A stretch of 64,000 nt of DNA. It comes from Stenotrophomonas tumulicola (GTDB lineage: Bacteria > Pseudomonadota > Gammaproteobacteria > Xanthomonadales > Xanthomonadaceae). Made by a program: the position numbers and the translations under genes. The notes beneath the pieces were generated by a model. The model was not told the DNA's origin. It saw only the letters and a program-made list of their open reading frames with translations, and did not search any database. The stretch is from positions 1 through 64,000 of the forward strand of contig NZ_JACGXS010000003.1 in NCBI RefSeq assembly GCF_014117215.1, given 5' to 3'. Below are positions 51,516 through 59,886 of this stretch, piece by piece. How positions within the stretch are numbered: position 1 is the stretch's first letter; every line of letters starts with the position of its first letter.

Positions 51516-52862
51516 TCACCCCGGCTTGTCCGCTTCCAATGCTGGCAGGTGCACCCATGCCGACAGGCCCCCCTCCTGCCGGTTGCGCAGTTCGATGTTG
51601 CCGCCCAGCGATTGCGCCAGTTGGGCGGCAATGGCAAGTCCCAATCCAGTGCCCCCCGTTTCGCGGCTGCGCGAGGACTCCAGGCGGTGGAAAGGGCTCA
51701 GTACCCGCTCCAGTTCCTGCTCCGGGATACCCGGCCCGTGGTCGGACACGCATAGCCATGCACCGCGCCCTGCGCGGCCAATGCTTACCTCCGCGCTGCC
51801 GCCATAACGCAGGGCGTTGTCCACCAGGTTGCCCACGATGCGGCGGAGTGGCTGCGGCCATGTCTTCACCGCGATCGCCTCGCAGCGGCCGATGAGCACA
51901 GGTTTGCCCATGTCCTGGTAATCAGCGGCCAGGCTGTCCACGAAGGCCCGCAGGTCCAGCCGCACCGGCTCTCCACTGGCCACGTGGCTGCTGCGCGCGT
52001 ATGCCAGGCCTTCGCGTACCAGTTGGCCGAGCTGGTCCAGGTCGTCGACCAGCCGCTGCGGCACCGGACCGTCCGGCAACGATTCCACGCGCAGCTTCAT
52101 CCGCGTGATCGGGGTCTGCAGGTCATGCGAGATGGCTGCCAGGATCTGCATCCGTTCATTCACGTGCCCCTGTATCCGGGCCTGCAGGGCATTGAGTGCA
52201 GCAGCGGCCCTGGCGGTCTCCAGTGGCCCCGCCTCCGGCAAGGATACTGCCTGCACCTTGCCTGGCTGCAGGCCCTCTACCGCGTCCGACAACAACGACA
52301 GCGGGCGCAGGGCCAATCGCCCCACCCACCACGCGCACGCCAGCAGCAGCAGCAACTGTGCAACGAGTACCGCAGGAAGCCAGGTGGCCAACGGCAGCAT
52401 CGCCGGGGTCACTTCGATCGTCAGTGGCTGGCCATCGTGCAGTCGCAGTTCCACCTCGAACCGCTCCGGCGTGCGCGAAACCTGCCGTGGATCCAGCACG
52501 TAATGGCGCTGCAGGCTTTCATCGATGAGCTCGGTCACCTGCTTCGCACGCCGGCTGTGCAACGGCTCGCCCGGGGCCGCCGGGCGCAGCAGGTAGCGAT
52601 AGGTGCGACGCTCCAGCCTTGGCACCCAGGCCGCGCGTTCGGCCGGGGACAGGTGCTCCAGCAACGCCACGCTCAGGCCAACGTCCTCGTCCAGGTTGCG
52701 CAGCATCATCGAACGGGTGGCTTCGTAACGCTCGAAGAACAGCAGGGAAAATGACAGCGCATGGGAGACCAGCATGCCGGCCAGCAGGACCAGCAGCACG
52801 CGCGCCGACAGCGTCCGTGGCCAGCTGCCGCGGATCGGCGGTGCCACGTCGGCGATGCTCAC
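51516..52862 (-). CDS. Sensor histidine kinase (HAMP/HisKA)
   Basis: A 448-aa kinase with two transmembrane helices (LSARVLLVLLAGMLVSHALS and LPAVLVAQLLLLLACAWWVG), a periplasmic sensor region of ~110 residues, HAMP, HisKA (AAISHDLQTPITRMKLRVES) and HATPase (LVDNALRYGG, VSDHGPGIP, GGTGLGLAIA). The sensor region has no Cys and only a few His, so no obvious metal site. The GTG start overlaps the regulator stop (GTGA). It lies on the same strand as the redoxin-hydrolase genes, divergent from the bufferin-like operon. Confidence 0.92.
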   Translation of the reverse strand: MSIADVAPPIRGSWPRTLSARVLLVLLAGMLVSHALSFSLLFFERYEATRSMMLRNLDEDVGLSVALLEHLSPAERAAWVPRLERRTYRYLLRPAAPGEPLHSRRAKQVTELIDESLQRHYVLDPRQVSRTPERFEVELRLHDGQPLTIEVTPAMLPLATWLPAVLVAQLLLLLACAWWVGRLALRPLSLLSDAVEGLQPGKVQAVSLPEAGPLETARAAAALNALQARIQGHVNERMQILAAISHDLQTPITRMKLRVESLPDGPVPQRLVDDLDQLGQLVREGLAYARSSHVASGEPVRLDLRAFVDSLAADYQDMGKPVLIGRCEAIAVKTWPQPLRRIVGNLVDNALRYGGSAEVSIGRAGRGAWLCVSDHGPGIPEQELERVLSPFHRLESSRSRETGGTGLGLAIAAQLAQSLGGNIELRNRQEGGLSAWVHLPALEADKPG

Positions 52863-53599
52863 TCGTCCGGCCCCAGCAGCGTCACCGGCTGCGAGAAAAC
52901 GTAGCCTTCACTGCGCACGGTCTTGATGTAGGCCTGTCCACGCGCATCATCGTGCAGGCGTTGGCGCAGCCGGCTGACCAGCAGGTCGATGGAACGATCG
53001 AACAGTTCCGCCTCCCGGCCCTGGGTAAGGCTGAGCAGCTGGTCGCGGCTGAGCACCCGGTTGGCGTGGTCAAGGAATACGCGAAGCAGGCGGAACTCCG
53101 CCCCGCTGAGCGGATAGGCCGTGTCCTGCGCATCGAGCAGGTGGCGGGCGGTGGTATCCAGCCGCCACGCGCCGAAGGCGAGCAGGCGGCCGCTTTCGGT
53201 CACCTGCAGGTTCGGCGGCAACATCTGCGTCCGCCGTATCACCGCGGTGATGCGTGCCAGCAGCTCGCGCGAAGAGAAGGGTTTGGTGACGTAGTCATCA
53301 GCCCCCATCTCCAGGCCGATGATGCGATCGGTCTCGTCATCGCGTGCGGTCAACAGCACCACCGGCACCGCGCGATGCTTGCCGGCGCGCAGGTTGCGGC
53401 ACAGGCTCAGCCCATCCTCGCCGGGCATCATCACGTCCAGCACGACCAGGTCCACCGCGTTGGCCTCCATCACCGTCCGCATGGCGCGGCCGTCGGCGGC
53501 CAGGCTCACGCGCAGGCCGTTGCGCTGCAGGTAATCGCCCAACATCTGGCGGATCTCGCTGTCGTCGTCGACGACCAGTATGTGCGGTACGTGGTTCAT
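52859..53599 (-). CDS. OmpR-family response regulator
   Basis: A 246-aa regulator: receiver with VPHILVVDDDSEIRQMLGDY, phospho-Asp in VVLDVMMPGEDGLSL and Lys in YVTKPFSSRELLARI; winged-helix domain with LSGAEFRLLRVFLDHANRVL and VDLLVSRLRQRL-like DLLVSRLRQRLHDDARG. Cognate to the overlapping kinase. Starts 61 bases after the redoxin stop on the same strand, so it may be co-transcribed with hydrolase and redoxin. Confidence 0.94.
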   Translation of the reverse strand: MNHVPHILVVDDDSEIRQMLGDYLQRNGLRVSLAADGRAMRTVMEANAVDLVVLDVMMPGEDGLSLCRNLRAGKHRAVPVVLLTARDDETDRIIGLEMGADDYVTKPFSSRELLARITAVIRRTQMLPPNLQVTESGRLLAFGAWRLDTTARHLLDAQDTAYPLSGAEFRLLRVFLDHANRVLSRDQLLSLTQGREAELFDRSIDLLVSRLRQRLHDDARGQAYIKTVRSEGYVFSQPVTLLGPDE

Positions 53600-53660
53600 C
53601 TCGATCTCACTGGGGCGGGTACAGGCAGGCAGCGGCGCGATGCGCCCATGGTAGCGCTAC

Positions 53661-54206
53661 TCACGACTCGGCCAGCAGGCGCATGATCTCTGAGCCGGTA
53701 CGCGCATAGCCACCCTCGCCGTAATGGCGGTAGACGACCTGCCCCTTCCGGTCGATCAGGTACAGCGCCGGCCAGAAGCGGTTGCCCCATGCGTTCCAGA
53801 TCCGGTACTGGTTGTCCTGTACCACCGGATACGTGATGCCCAGGCGCGTCACCGCATCCTGCACGTTCGACGCAAGGCCTTCATGCGCGAACTCCGGCGT
53901 GTGCACGCCCACCACCACCAGTCCTCCTGCAGCGTGCTGCTCATGCCAGCGCTGCACATACGGCGCCACGCGCAGGCAGTTGATGCAACCGTAGGCCCAG
54001 AACTCCACCAGCACGACCTTTCCGCGCAGTTGCGGCATCGCCAGCGGCGGGCTGTTGAACCAGCTCCCGCCCCCGTCGAAGCCCGCCGCCGGAGCGGCGA
54101 CAGCCACGTGCTCCCCGGCTTCAGTGGACGCCCATGCCGCCAGCAGCACCGCCACGCTGGCCAGCGCCAGCAGCAACGGCAACATGCAGCTCCGCAGACG
54201 TCCCAT
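53661..54206 (-). CDS. TlpA/DipZ-like thiol redoxin, membrane anchored
   Basis: A 181-aa protein with an N-terminal helix (MLPLLLALASVAVLLAAWAS) and a thioredoxin fold: VVLVEFWAYGCINCLRVAPY with active-site CINC, VVGVHTPEFAHEGLASNVQ and the cis-Pro region NRFWPALYLIDRKG. The WAYxCxNC form and HTPEF segment resemble the C-terminal redoxin of DipZ. It would act in the periplasm on thiols. Its start is one base after the hydrolase stop, indicating coupling. Position next to a Cys-modified RiPP operon is notable. Confidence 0.85.
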   Translation of the reverse strand: MGRLRSCMLPLLLALASVAVLLAAWASTEAGEHVAVAAPAAGFDGGGSWFNSPPLAMPQLRGKVVLVEFWAYGCINCLRVAPYVQRWHEQHAAGGLVVVGVHTPEFAHEGLASNVQDAVTRLGITYPVVQDNQYRIWNAWGNRFWPALYLIDRKGQVVYRHYGEGGYARTGSEIMRLLAES

Positions 54207-54207
54207 C

Positions 54208-55002
54208 TCAGCCTCCCTGCTCGGCCAGTGGCAGTTCGGCCGGCTTGACTCCGGCTGCTTCCAGGATGGTGTCGGCGACCTGCGCGGGGCGCGACAGCAG
54301 GGACACGTGGCTGGCTCCCAGCGACTGCACCTGCGCACCGATGCGGCGTGCGGTGGCGGCCTGCAGCTGCGGCGACAGCATGCGGTCATCGCGGCTGATC
54401 ACATACCAGCTTGGCTTGTTGCGCCATGCCGCAGTAGTCACTGCTTCACCCAGTGCGCTGGCTTTCAACGGGACCTGGGTGCTGTACAGCAGCGCTGCGG
54501 TCTTCTTCATCAGGTCCGGGGCGAAGTCCTCCGCCACCGCGTCGGCTGGCAGCCACAGGTAGCCATCCTTCTCCTGCAGGCGGGACAGGCCCGGCCCCAC
54601 CGGGAAGCCTTCGCCCTGCTGCGCCGAACTCTGTCCCCGGTCGGGTGCAAAGGCGGCCACGTAGACCAGCGACTGTACCTTGGGGTCATCGCCGGCCTCG
54701 GTGATCACCGTACCGCCCCAGGAATGGCCGACGAGCACCACCTTGCCCGGTGCGGCGGCGATGGCACGGCGGGTGGCGGCGACATCGTCCTCCAGCGAAC
54801 TGAGCGGGTTCTGCACCGCGATGGCCGGCACGTGCCAGGCCTGCAGGGTGGCAATGACCTTGTTCCAGCTCGAGCCATCGGCAAACGCGCCGTGCACGAG
54901 GATGACGGTGGGCGGGGCCTCGGCATCGGCCGGGGCCGCCAGCACGGGGGAAGCAACACCGGCCAGGGCGAGGGCGGTGGCAAGCAGCGAGGTGCGGAAC
55001 AT
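54208..55002 (-). CDS. Secreted alpha/beta hydrolase
   Basis: A 264-aa exported hydrolase. Signal peptide RTSLLATALALAGVASPVLA; oxyanion region VILVHGAFADGSSWNKVIA; nucleophile VLVGHSWGGTVITEAG; acid region ISRDDRMLSP; His LGASHVSLLSRP. It resembles the salicylate-esterase-like/hydroxynitrile-lyase type of exported hydrolases. Substrate unknown. First gene of the minus-strand set hydrolase-redoxin-regulator-kinase, divergent from the RiPP operon. Confidence 0.87.
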   Translation of the reverse strand: MFRTSLLATALALAGVASPVLAAPADAEAPPTVILVHGAFADGSSWNKVIATLQAWHVPAIAVQNPLSSLEDDVAATRRAIAAAPGKVVLVGHSWGGTVITEAGDDPKVQSLVYVAAFAPDRGQSSAQQGEGFPVGPGLSRLQEKDGYLWLPADAVAEDFAPDLMKKTAALLYSTQVPLKASALGEAVTTAAWRNKPSWYVISRDDRMLSPQLQAATARRIGAQVQSLGASHVSLLSRPAQVADTILEAAGVKPAELPLAEQGG

Positions 55003-55084
55003 GTGGGCGTACTCCAAAGGTAGGAGCCGCCATTTCCGCCCATCGGTGTATCGGTGCTGTTTCCGCCTGCCGGCGCGGTTGTAA

Positions 55085-55118
55085 CGAACTGTAGCCGGCG
55101 CTGCGGCGGCTACGTTCG
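55085..55118. promoter_or_regulatory. Imperfect palindrome in the divergent promoter region
   Basis: CGAACTGTAGCCG (55085-55097) and CGGCTACGTTCG (55107-55118) are inverted with one unpaired T, 9 bases apart, between the divergent hydrolase and DoxX genes (starts at 55002 and 55300). A candidate operator for a regulator of both directions; alternatively a structured 5' leader. Confidence 0.45.
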
Positions 55119-55299
55119 GATACACGGCCGCCACGCGCCGGGCCCGCCGACGGCTGCCGTGCACGGCGGTTTGTATCCCAGTGTAGGCAATCCCGGTATT
55201 GGCCACGTTTGCTGACAAAACCACGGCACGCGGCACACGCTGCCGATACCTGCCTGCCCTGGAATGGCCACACCGACCACTGGCCCGCAGGACCCACCC

Positions 55300-55950
55300 A
55301 TGATCCGCTCCGCTTCCTCGTTGTACATGCCACGCCTTGATGCCACCGGCCGCTGGCTGTCCCCGCTCGCCCTGCGCACCCTGCTTGCCTGGGAGTTCTT
55401 CGAATCCGGACGCGAAAAACTGCTGGGCGACAACTGGTTTGCCGATCTGTCCGGCAGTTTTCCCTTTCCCTTCTCCGTGCTGCCCGCCTCGCTGAACTGG
55501 CAGTTGGCCACCTGGCTGGAACTGGTCGGCAGCATTGCCCTGCTGCTGGGACTGGCTACGCGATCTGTTGCCTATGTGTTCTGGGTGCTGACCATCGTCG
55601 CCATCGCGGCCGTGCATTGGCCGACGGAGTGGCACGGCCTGGCCGAGCTCTGGCAGGGCTACGCGATCACCGACCATGGTTTCGGCAACTTCAAGCTGCC
55701 GCTGCTGTTCCTGGTGATGCTGCTGCCGCTGATCCTCGGCGGTGGTGGTGCCCTCAGCATCGACCGGCTGATCGCCGGCCCGGCTGCACCGGCACGCGGT
55801 GGCGACGGCCTGGGCTGGGGCACCGCCCTGTTCGCCCTGTGCCTGCCACTGGCCGCGCTGTTGCCCGCCGTTGGCCTGGGTGGCGCGCTGTTCGGACTGT
55901 TGCTGCTCGCCCGGCACGCCTGGCGCCGACGTCGCGTGCACCTGTCCTGA
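55300..55950 (+). CDS. DoxX-family membrane protein of the RiPP operon (HvfX-like)
   Basis: A 216-aa inner-membrane protein with four to six helices. DoxX features: [60 protein letters not shown]. DoxX proteins occur routinely in HvfABC/bufferin operons, where they are thought to support the metallophore or its maturation. ATG 55300 has AGGA upstream; ATG 55264 in the same frame is an alternative. It precedes the precursor gene by 86 bases. Confidence 0.82.
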   Translation: MIRSASSLYMPRLDATGRWLSPLALRTLLAWEFFESGREKLLGDNWFADLSGSFPFPFSVLPASLNWQLATWLELVGSIALLLGLATRSVAYVFWVLTIVAIAAVHWPTEWHGLAELWQGYAITDHGFGNFKLPLLFLVMLLPLILGGGGALSIDRLIAGPAAPARGGDGLGWGTALFALCLPLAALLPAVGLGGALFGLLLLARHAWRRRRVHLS

Positions 55951-56036
55951 TCCTGCCCCTTGTTCGTCCCCGTTTCTGTCGCCTGTCGGCGGCATCTACC
56001 CCGCACGCCCGTCGTGCCAACCCTGGAGTCACCACC

Positions 56037-56510
56037 ATGTCCGTTTCCCATGATGTTTCCCGTCCGTCCCGCCTGCCGCGCATCGGCGCGCTGGGTGTCG
56101 CCCTCGCCGGTGGCCTGCTGCTGACCGGCCAGGCCCTGGCCATGCAACCCCTGGCCACCGCACTGGTCTCGGCCAGCGCCACCGCCGAAGGCAAGTGTGG
56201 CGAGGGCAAGTGCGGCAGCAGCAAGGCCGCTTCTCCGTCCAGGGCCGATGCCGGCGTGGCCGAAGGCCAGTGCGGTGAAGGCAAGTGCGGCGATGCCTCC
56301 TTCGCCCGCACCGATACCAACCACGACGGCAAGGTTTCGCGCGCCGAGTTCAATGCCGTGGCAGGCGAACGCGCCGCCGAGTTCGACCGCATCGACGGCG
56401 ACCACGACGGCTTCATCACCGAACTGGAAGCACACGAATACCTGCGCAGCGTGTACCAGGCCAACGGCAAGCCGATGCCCAAGGGCCTGTTCTCGCACAT
56501 CGCCGACTGA
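56037..56510 (+). CDS. Exported Cys-rich RiPP precursor (HvfA/bufferin-like) fused to two EF-hands
   Basis: A 157-aa protein with a signal peptide (helix [19 protein letters not shown], residues 17-35). Four EG(K/Q)CG motifs follow: 51-55, 56-60, 76-80 and 81-85, with Cys 54, 59, 79 and 84, arranged as two copies of a decapeptide ([10 protein letters not shown] and [10 protein letters not shown]). EGKCG motifs are the sites oxidised by MNIO enzymes in HvfA and bufferins, giving copper-binding heterocycles. The C-terminal half has two complete EF-hand loops, residues 93-104 ([12 protein letters not shown]) and 120-131 ([12 protein letters not shown]). GGAGTC precedes the ATG. The likely role is periplasmic Cu binding; the EF-hands suggest Ca2+ dependence or structural support (inference). 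Confidence 0.85.
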   Translation: MSVSHDVSRPSRLPRIGALGVALAGGLLLTGQALAMQPLATALVSASATAEGKCGEGKCGSSKAASPSRADAGVAEGQCGEGKCGDASFARTDTNHDGKVSRAEFNAVAGERAAEFDRIDGDHDGFITELEAHEYLRSVYQANGKPMPKGLFSHIAD

Positions 56511-56516
56511 CCCCAT

Positions 56517-56542
56517 GGCGCCGCCGTGGATGCGGCGGCGCC
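56517..56542 (+). terminator. 10-bp hairpin between precursor and enzyme genes (attenuator)
   Basis: GGCGCCGCCG (56517-56526) pairs with CGGCGGCGCC (56533-56542), loop TGGATG, followed by CTTCATTTC. It is 6 bases after the precursor stop and 24 before the bufB start. It is probably a partial terminator or mRNA-stabilising stem that makes precursor transcript more abundant than enzyme transcript. Confidence 0.6.
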
Positions 56543-56565
56543 CTTCATTTCCCGGAGCCCCTGAC

Positions 56566-57420
56566 ATGTCCCTGCCAATTTCCCGTGCCAGCGCAGGTCT
56601 CGGCCTGCGTCGTGGCCTGATCGATGAGCTGCTGGCGATGCCGACGAACGCGGTCGATTTCCTGGAGTGCGCGCCGGACAACTGGATCGGTGTCGGCGGC
56701 ACTTACGGCGCCGCACTGCGCCAGCTGTCCGAGCGCATGCCACTGAGTTGCCATGGCCTGTCGCTGTCGCTGGGCGGTCCCGATCCGCTGGACAGGACAT
56801 TGCTGGCTCAGACCCGGGCCTTCCTCGACCAGCACCAGGTGGGCCTGTACAGCGAGCACCTGAGCTACTGCGCCGCCGGTGGCCACGTCTACGAACTGCT
56901 GCCGCTGCCGTTCACCGCCGAAGCCGTGCGCCACGTTGCCGGGCGCATCGCCCAGGTACAGGACGCCCTGGGGCGCCGCATCGCAGTGGAGAACATTTCC
57001 TACTACGCCGTGCCGGGCGCCGACATGAGCGAGATCGACTTCATCAACGCCGTGCTGGCAGAGGCGGACTGCGACTTCCTGCTCGACGTCAACAACGTGT
57101 TCGTCAACGCCTGCAACAACGGCTATGACGCGCTTGCCTTCCTGGACCGGGTGATCCCGGAACGCGTCGCCTCGCTGCACGTGGCCGGCCACTTCGATGA
57201 GAGCGACGGCTTCAAGATAGACACCCACGGCGCACCGGTGAAAGGCGTGGTGTGGGCCTTGCTTCGCCATGCCTATGCGCGTGTCGGCGTGCGCCCCACC
57301 CTGCTAGAGCGCGACTTCAATTTCCCGCCGCTTGCCGAACTGCTTGACGAGATCGCGCAGATCCGCATGGCCCAGGCCGACGCGATGGCACCTGTGCCGC
57401 TGGAGGTGGCCCATGGCTGA
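56566..57420 (+). CDS. MNIO (DUF692) RiPP maturase (HvfB/BufB-like)
   Basis: A 284-aa multinuclear non-haem iron oxidase of the DUF692 family (relatives: MbnB, TglH, HvfB, BufB). Metal-ligand segments are visible: [93 protein letters not shown] and [11 protein letters not shown]. It should oxidise the Cys of the EGKCG motifs in the upstream precursor, in the cytoplasm before export. GGAG lies upstream of the ATG. It overlaps the next gene by 8 bases. Confidence 0.92.
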   Translation: MSLPISRASAGLGLRRGLIDELLAMPTNAVDFLECAPDNWIGVGGTYGAALRQLSERMPLSCHGLSLSLGGPDPLDRTLLAQTRAFLDQHQVGLYSEHLSYCAAGGHVYELLPLPFTAEAVRHVAGRIAQVQDALGRRIAVENISYYAVPGADMSEIDFINAVLAEADCDFLLDVNNVFVNACNNGYDALAFLDRVIPERVASLHVAGHFDESDGFKIDTHGAPVKGVVWALLRHAYARVGVRPTLLERDFNFPPLAELLDEIAQIRMAQADAMAPVPLEVAHG

Positions 57421-58174
57421 CACCCTGGCCACCCTGCAGCAGCGCTGGGCCGACCATGTGCGCGATCCGTCGCGGCCGGCACCGGCAGGCATCGAGCCGC
57501 GCAGGCTGGCCGTATACCGTCGGCTGTGCATCGACAGCCTGGACAGCCTGCTCACCGGCAGCCTGCCGCGCCTGCATGCCCGCCTGGGTCCGCAGGCGTG
57601 GCGACATGCGGTGGAACGCTACTACGCCGTGCATGCATGCCGTACCCCGCTGTTCCCCCGGATCGCCGCCGAATTCGCCGCATGGCTCGGCGAGGCACCG
57701 CTGGCACTGCCAGCCTGGGCAGCCGAACTTGCGCACTTCGAATGCCAGCAACTGGCACTGCGGATCGCGGAGGAAAGCCCGCCCGCGGCCATTGCCGCAT
57801 TTGACGACCACACCGTGCTTGCCGTGGCGCCGCTGGTACGGGTGCTCGGCTATCGCTGGCCCGTGCATGACGACGGTGGCTGGGCCGATACCGCGCCGGA
57901 AGCACCCACCCTGCTGCTGCTCCAGCGCGATGCACACCATGCGTTGCAGGCACAGGCGCTGACCGTGCCCGCCTACACCCTGCTGCTGGCCTTCGGCCCG
58001 GCGGGCACCACGCTCGCCCGGGCACTGGAGCAGGTCGCCGATGAGCATGGGCAGGCGCGTGCCTCCATCGATGCCCTGTGCCGGCCATTGATCCCGGCCC
58101 TGGTCGCCGCCGGTGTCCTGTACGCAGCACCTGGCCACCGCCCCTCCGGCACCCCGATGAGACCTGCCCCATGA
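57413..58174 (+). CDS. DUF2063 RiPP partner protein (HvfC/BufC-like)
   Basis: A 253-aa protein with an N-terminal DUF2063 domain ([40 protein letters not shown]), named as putative DNA-binding but acting in MNIO systems as the precursor-recognition subunit of the enzyme. The C-terminal half is predicted alpha/beta. It starts inside the enzyme gene with a strong GGAGGTGG site, so the two are made in equal amounts as a complex. Confidence 0.87.
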   Translation: MADTLATLQQRWADHVRDPSRPAPAGIEPRRLAVYRRLCIDSLDSLLTGSLPRLHARLGPQAWRHAVERYYAVHACRTPLFPRIAAEFAAWLGEAPLALPAWAAELAHFECQQLALRIAEESPPAAIAAFDDHTVLAVAPLVRVLGYRWPVHDDGGWADTAPEAPTLLLLQRDAHHALQAQALTVPAYTLLLAFGPAGTTLARALEQVADEHGQARASIDALCRPLIPALVAAGVLYAAPGHRPSGTPMRPAP

Positions 58175-58824
58175 ATACCATGACCCAACGATCCACCCTG
58201 CATGGATGGCGCCTGTTCCTGCTGCTTGCCGTGACCCTGGTTGCACTCGCGCTTGCAGCCTTCGCCACGGTCCCGGATGCCGCCGAAGCCACCCGCGCGG
58301 CGATCCGGGTGACCGCACGCACCTCGTTCCTGCTGTTCCTGGCTGCGTTCACCGCCTCCTCGTTCGCCATCCTGCTGCCGATGCCCGCCACGCAATGGCT
58401 GCTGCGCGAACGCCGCGTCATCGGTCTGTCGTTCGCCTTCTCCCACCTGCTGCACGCCATCGCCATCACCACGTTCGGCGTGCTCAATCCCGCGTTCTGG
58501 CCGGAACGTACGGCACTGGGCAACCTGCCCGGCAGCATCGGCTATGTCGCCATCCTCGTCCTGGCGGTCACCTCGCATCGGGGCATCGCCCGGCGCATGG
58601 GGCCGACCGCCTGGCGCCGCGTGCACCTGGCCGGCATGTGGATCATCGCTGCGGTGTTCGCCTATTCGTATTTCAAGCGCGTGCCGGCCAACTTCTGGTA
58701 CGCGGTGCCATCGGCGATGTTGTTCACGGCCTTCGTCGTGCGCTGGATCGCCAAGGGCGCACAGAAACTCCGCAGGCAGCAGCGTACGGGTCAGCGACCT
58801 GCTTCCGCTCATTCCGCCCGATAA
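58171..58824 (+). CDS. Ferric-reductase-like transmembrane protein
   Basis: A 217-aa protein with about six helices (FLLLAVTLVALALAAFATVP, SFLLFLAAFTASSFAILLP, LGNLPGSIGYVAILVLAVTS, WRRVHLAGMWIIAAVFAYSY) and His residues at helix ends (SFAFSHLLHAIAIT, RRVHLAGMW) that could bind haem, as in ferric-reductase-like/MsrQ-type membrane domains. No flavin or NAD domain. It overlaps the previous stop by 4 bases (ATGA), so it belongs to the operon; it might move electrons for RiPP or copper redox (inference). Confidence 0.75.
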   Translation: MNTMTQRSTLHGWRLFLLLAVTLVALALAAFATVPDAAEATRAAIRVTARTSFLLFLAAFTASSFAILLPMPATQWLLRERRVIGLSFAFSHLLHAIAITTFGVLNPAFWPERTALGNLPGSIGYVAILVLAVTSHRGIARRMGPTAWRRVHLAGMWIIAAVFAYSYFKRVPANFWYAVPSAMLFTAFVVRWIAKGAQKLRRQQRTGQRPASAHSAR

Positions 58825-58858
58825 AGCCCACGGACGCACGGCGCGGTACCCTGCGTGC

Positions 58859-59830
58859 ATGAAAGGCAACGGAAACAGCACCGTGACGTCCCGCAACACA
58901 GCCCACCGTACCGTGTTCGTCCCGGGGCAGCTCACCCTGGGCCTGATGACACCCCTGGATACCCGGGCTGGCGAACTGGCGGACATGGAAGCCGCCGTGC
59001 GCCTGGCACGGCATGCCGAAACTGCAGGATTCTCGGCATTGTGGGCACGCGATGTACCGTTGATGATTCCCCAGGGCTCGCCATCGAACGACGCGCCACC
59101 CCAGGCCAGTGCGGTGGATGACCCATTCGTGTGGCTGTCGCTGCTGGCGGGCGCCACATCACGCATCGCCATCGGTGTCGCCGCCGCCGTGCTGCCACTG
59201 CGCCATCCGCTGCACCTGGCCAAGGCGGCGTTGAGCCTGGACCGGTTGTCGGCGGGGCGCTTCATCCTCGGCCTGGGCTCGGGTGACCGGCCGGAGGAAT
59301 TCGCCGCATTCGGTGCCAACCTGGACCAGCGCGCGCAGGCATTCCGCACGCGTTGGCCGCTGCTGCGCGCCGCGCTTTCTGCCGACTCCCTGCAGCGGCA
59401 GGTACTGCTGGAGCAGGTGGGTTACCCGGTGCTGCCGCCGCCAGCGGCCAGCGTTCCAATGCTGGTGGTCGGTTCGGCGCGGCAGTCATTGCAGTGGATT
59501 GCCGAACATGCCGACGGCTGGGCGACCTACCACCGCGAAGAAGCAACCCAGCAAGGCCGCATCGGGCTATGGCAGCAGGCACAGCAGCAGAAGCTGGGAA
59601 CGCTGCGCAAGCCGTTCGTGCAATCGGCACAACTACAGTTGCTGGAGGATGCCAGCGCACCTGCCACGCCATTGGATCTCGGCCTGCGCGGCGACAGCCA
59701 AGCCGTGGCAGCTTACCTGGCGCGCATGCAGGCGCTGGGCGTGGACCACGTCATGTTCAACCTGGGCGGCGAACGACCCGCCACCGAGGTGATCGAGCAG
59801 ATCGCCACGGAGATAATCCCCCAACTGTAG
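58859..59830 (+). CDS. LLM-class flavin-dependent oxidoreductase
   Basis: A 323-aa luciferase-like monooxygenase-family protein of the BA3436-like subgroup: LTLGLMTPLDTRAGELAD, AGFSALWARDVPLM, GVAAAVLPLRHPLHLAKAAL, FILGLGSGDRPEEFAAFG and QALGVDHVMFNLGG. Uses FMN; substrate unknown. It starts 34 bases after the RiPP operon and could be co-transcribed. Its TAG stop (59828-59830) lies in the GTAG of a SMAG repeat. Confidence 0.88.
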   Translation: MKGNGNSTVTSRNTAHRTVFVPGQLTLGLMTPLDTRAGELADMEAAVRLARHAETAGFSALWARDVPLMIPQGSPSNDAPPQASAVDDPFVWLSLLAGATSRIAIGVAAAVLPLRHPLHLAKAALSLDRLSAGRFILGLGSGDRPEEFAAFGANLDQRAQAFRTRWPLLRAALSADSLQRQVLLEQVGYPVLPPPAASVPMLVVGSARQSLQWIAEHADGWATYHREEATQQGRIGLWQQAQQQKLGTLRKPFVQSAQLQLLEDASAPATPLDLGLRGDSQAVAAYLARMQALGVDHVMFNLGGERPATEVIEQIATEIIPQL

Positions 59831-59850
59831 TGACGGGCCATGCCCGTCAC
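59827..59850. repeat. SMAG variant overlapping a stop codon
   Basis: GTAGTGACGGGCCATGCCCG followed by TCAC; its GTAG supplies the TAG stop of the LLM gene. Further CATGCC half-copies follow up to about 59885. Confidence 0.82.
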
Positions 59851-59886
59851 GAACAAGCCATGCCCGCCGCAAGCAGGCCATGCCGA

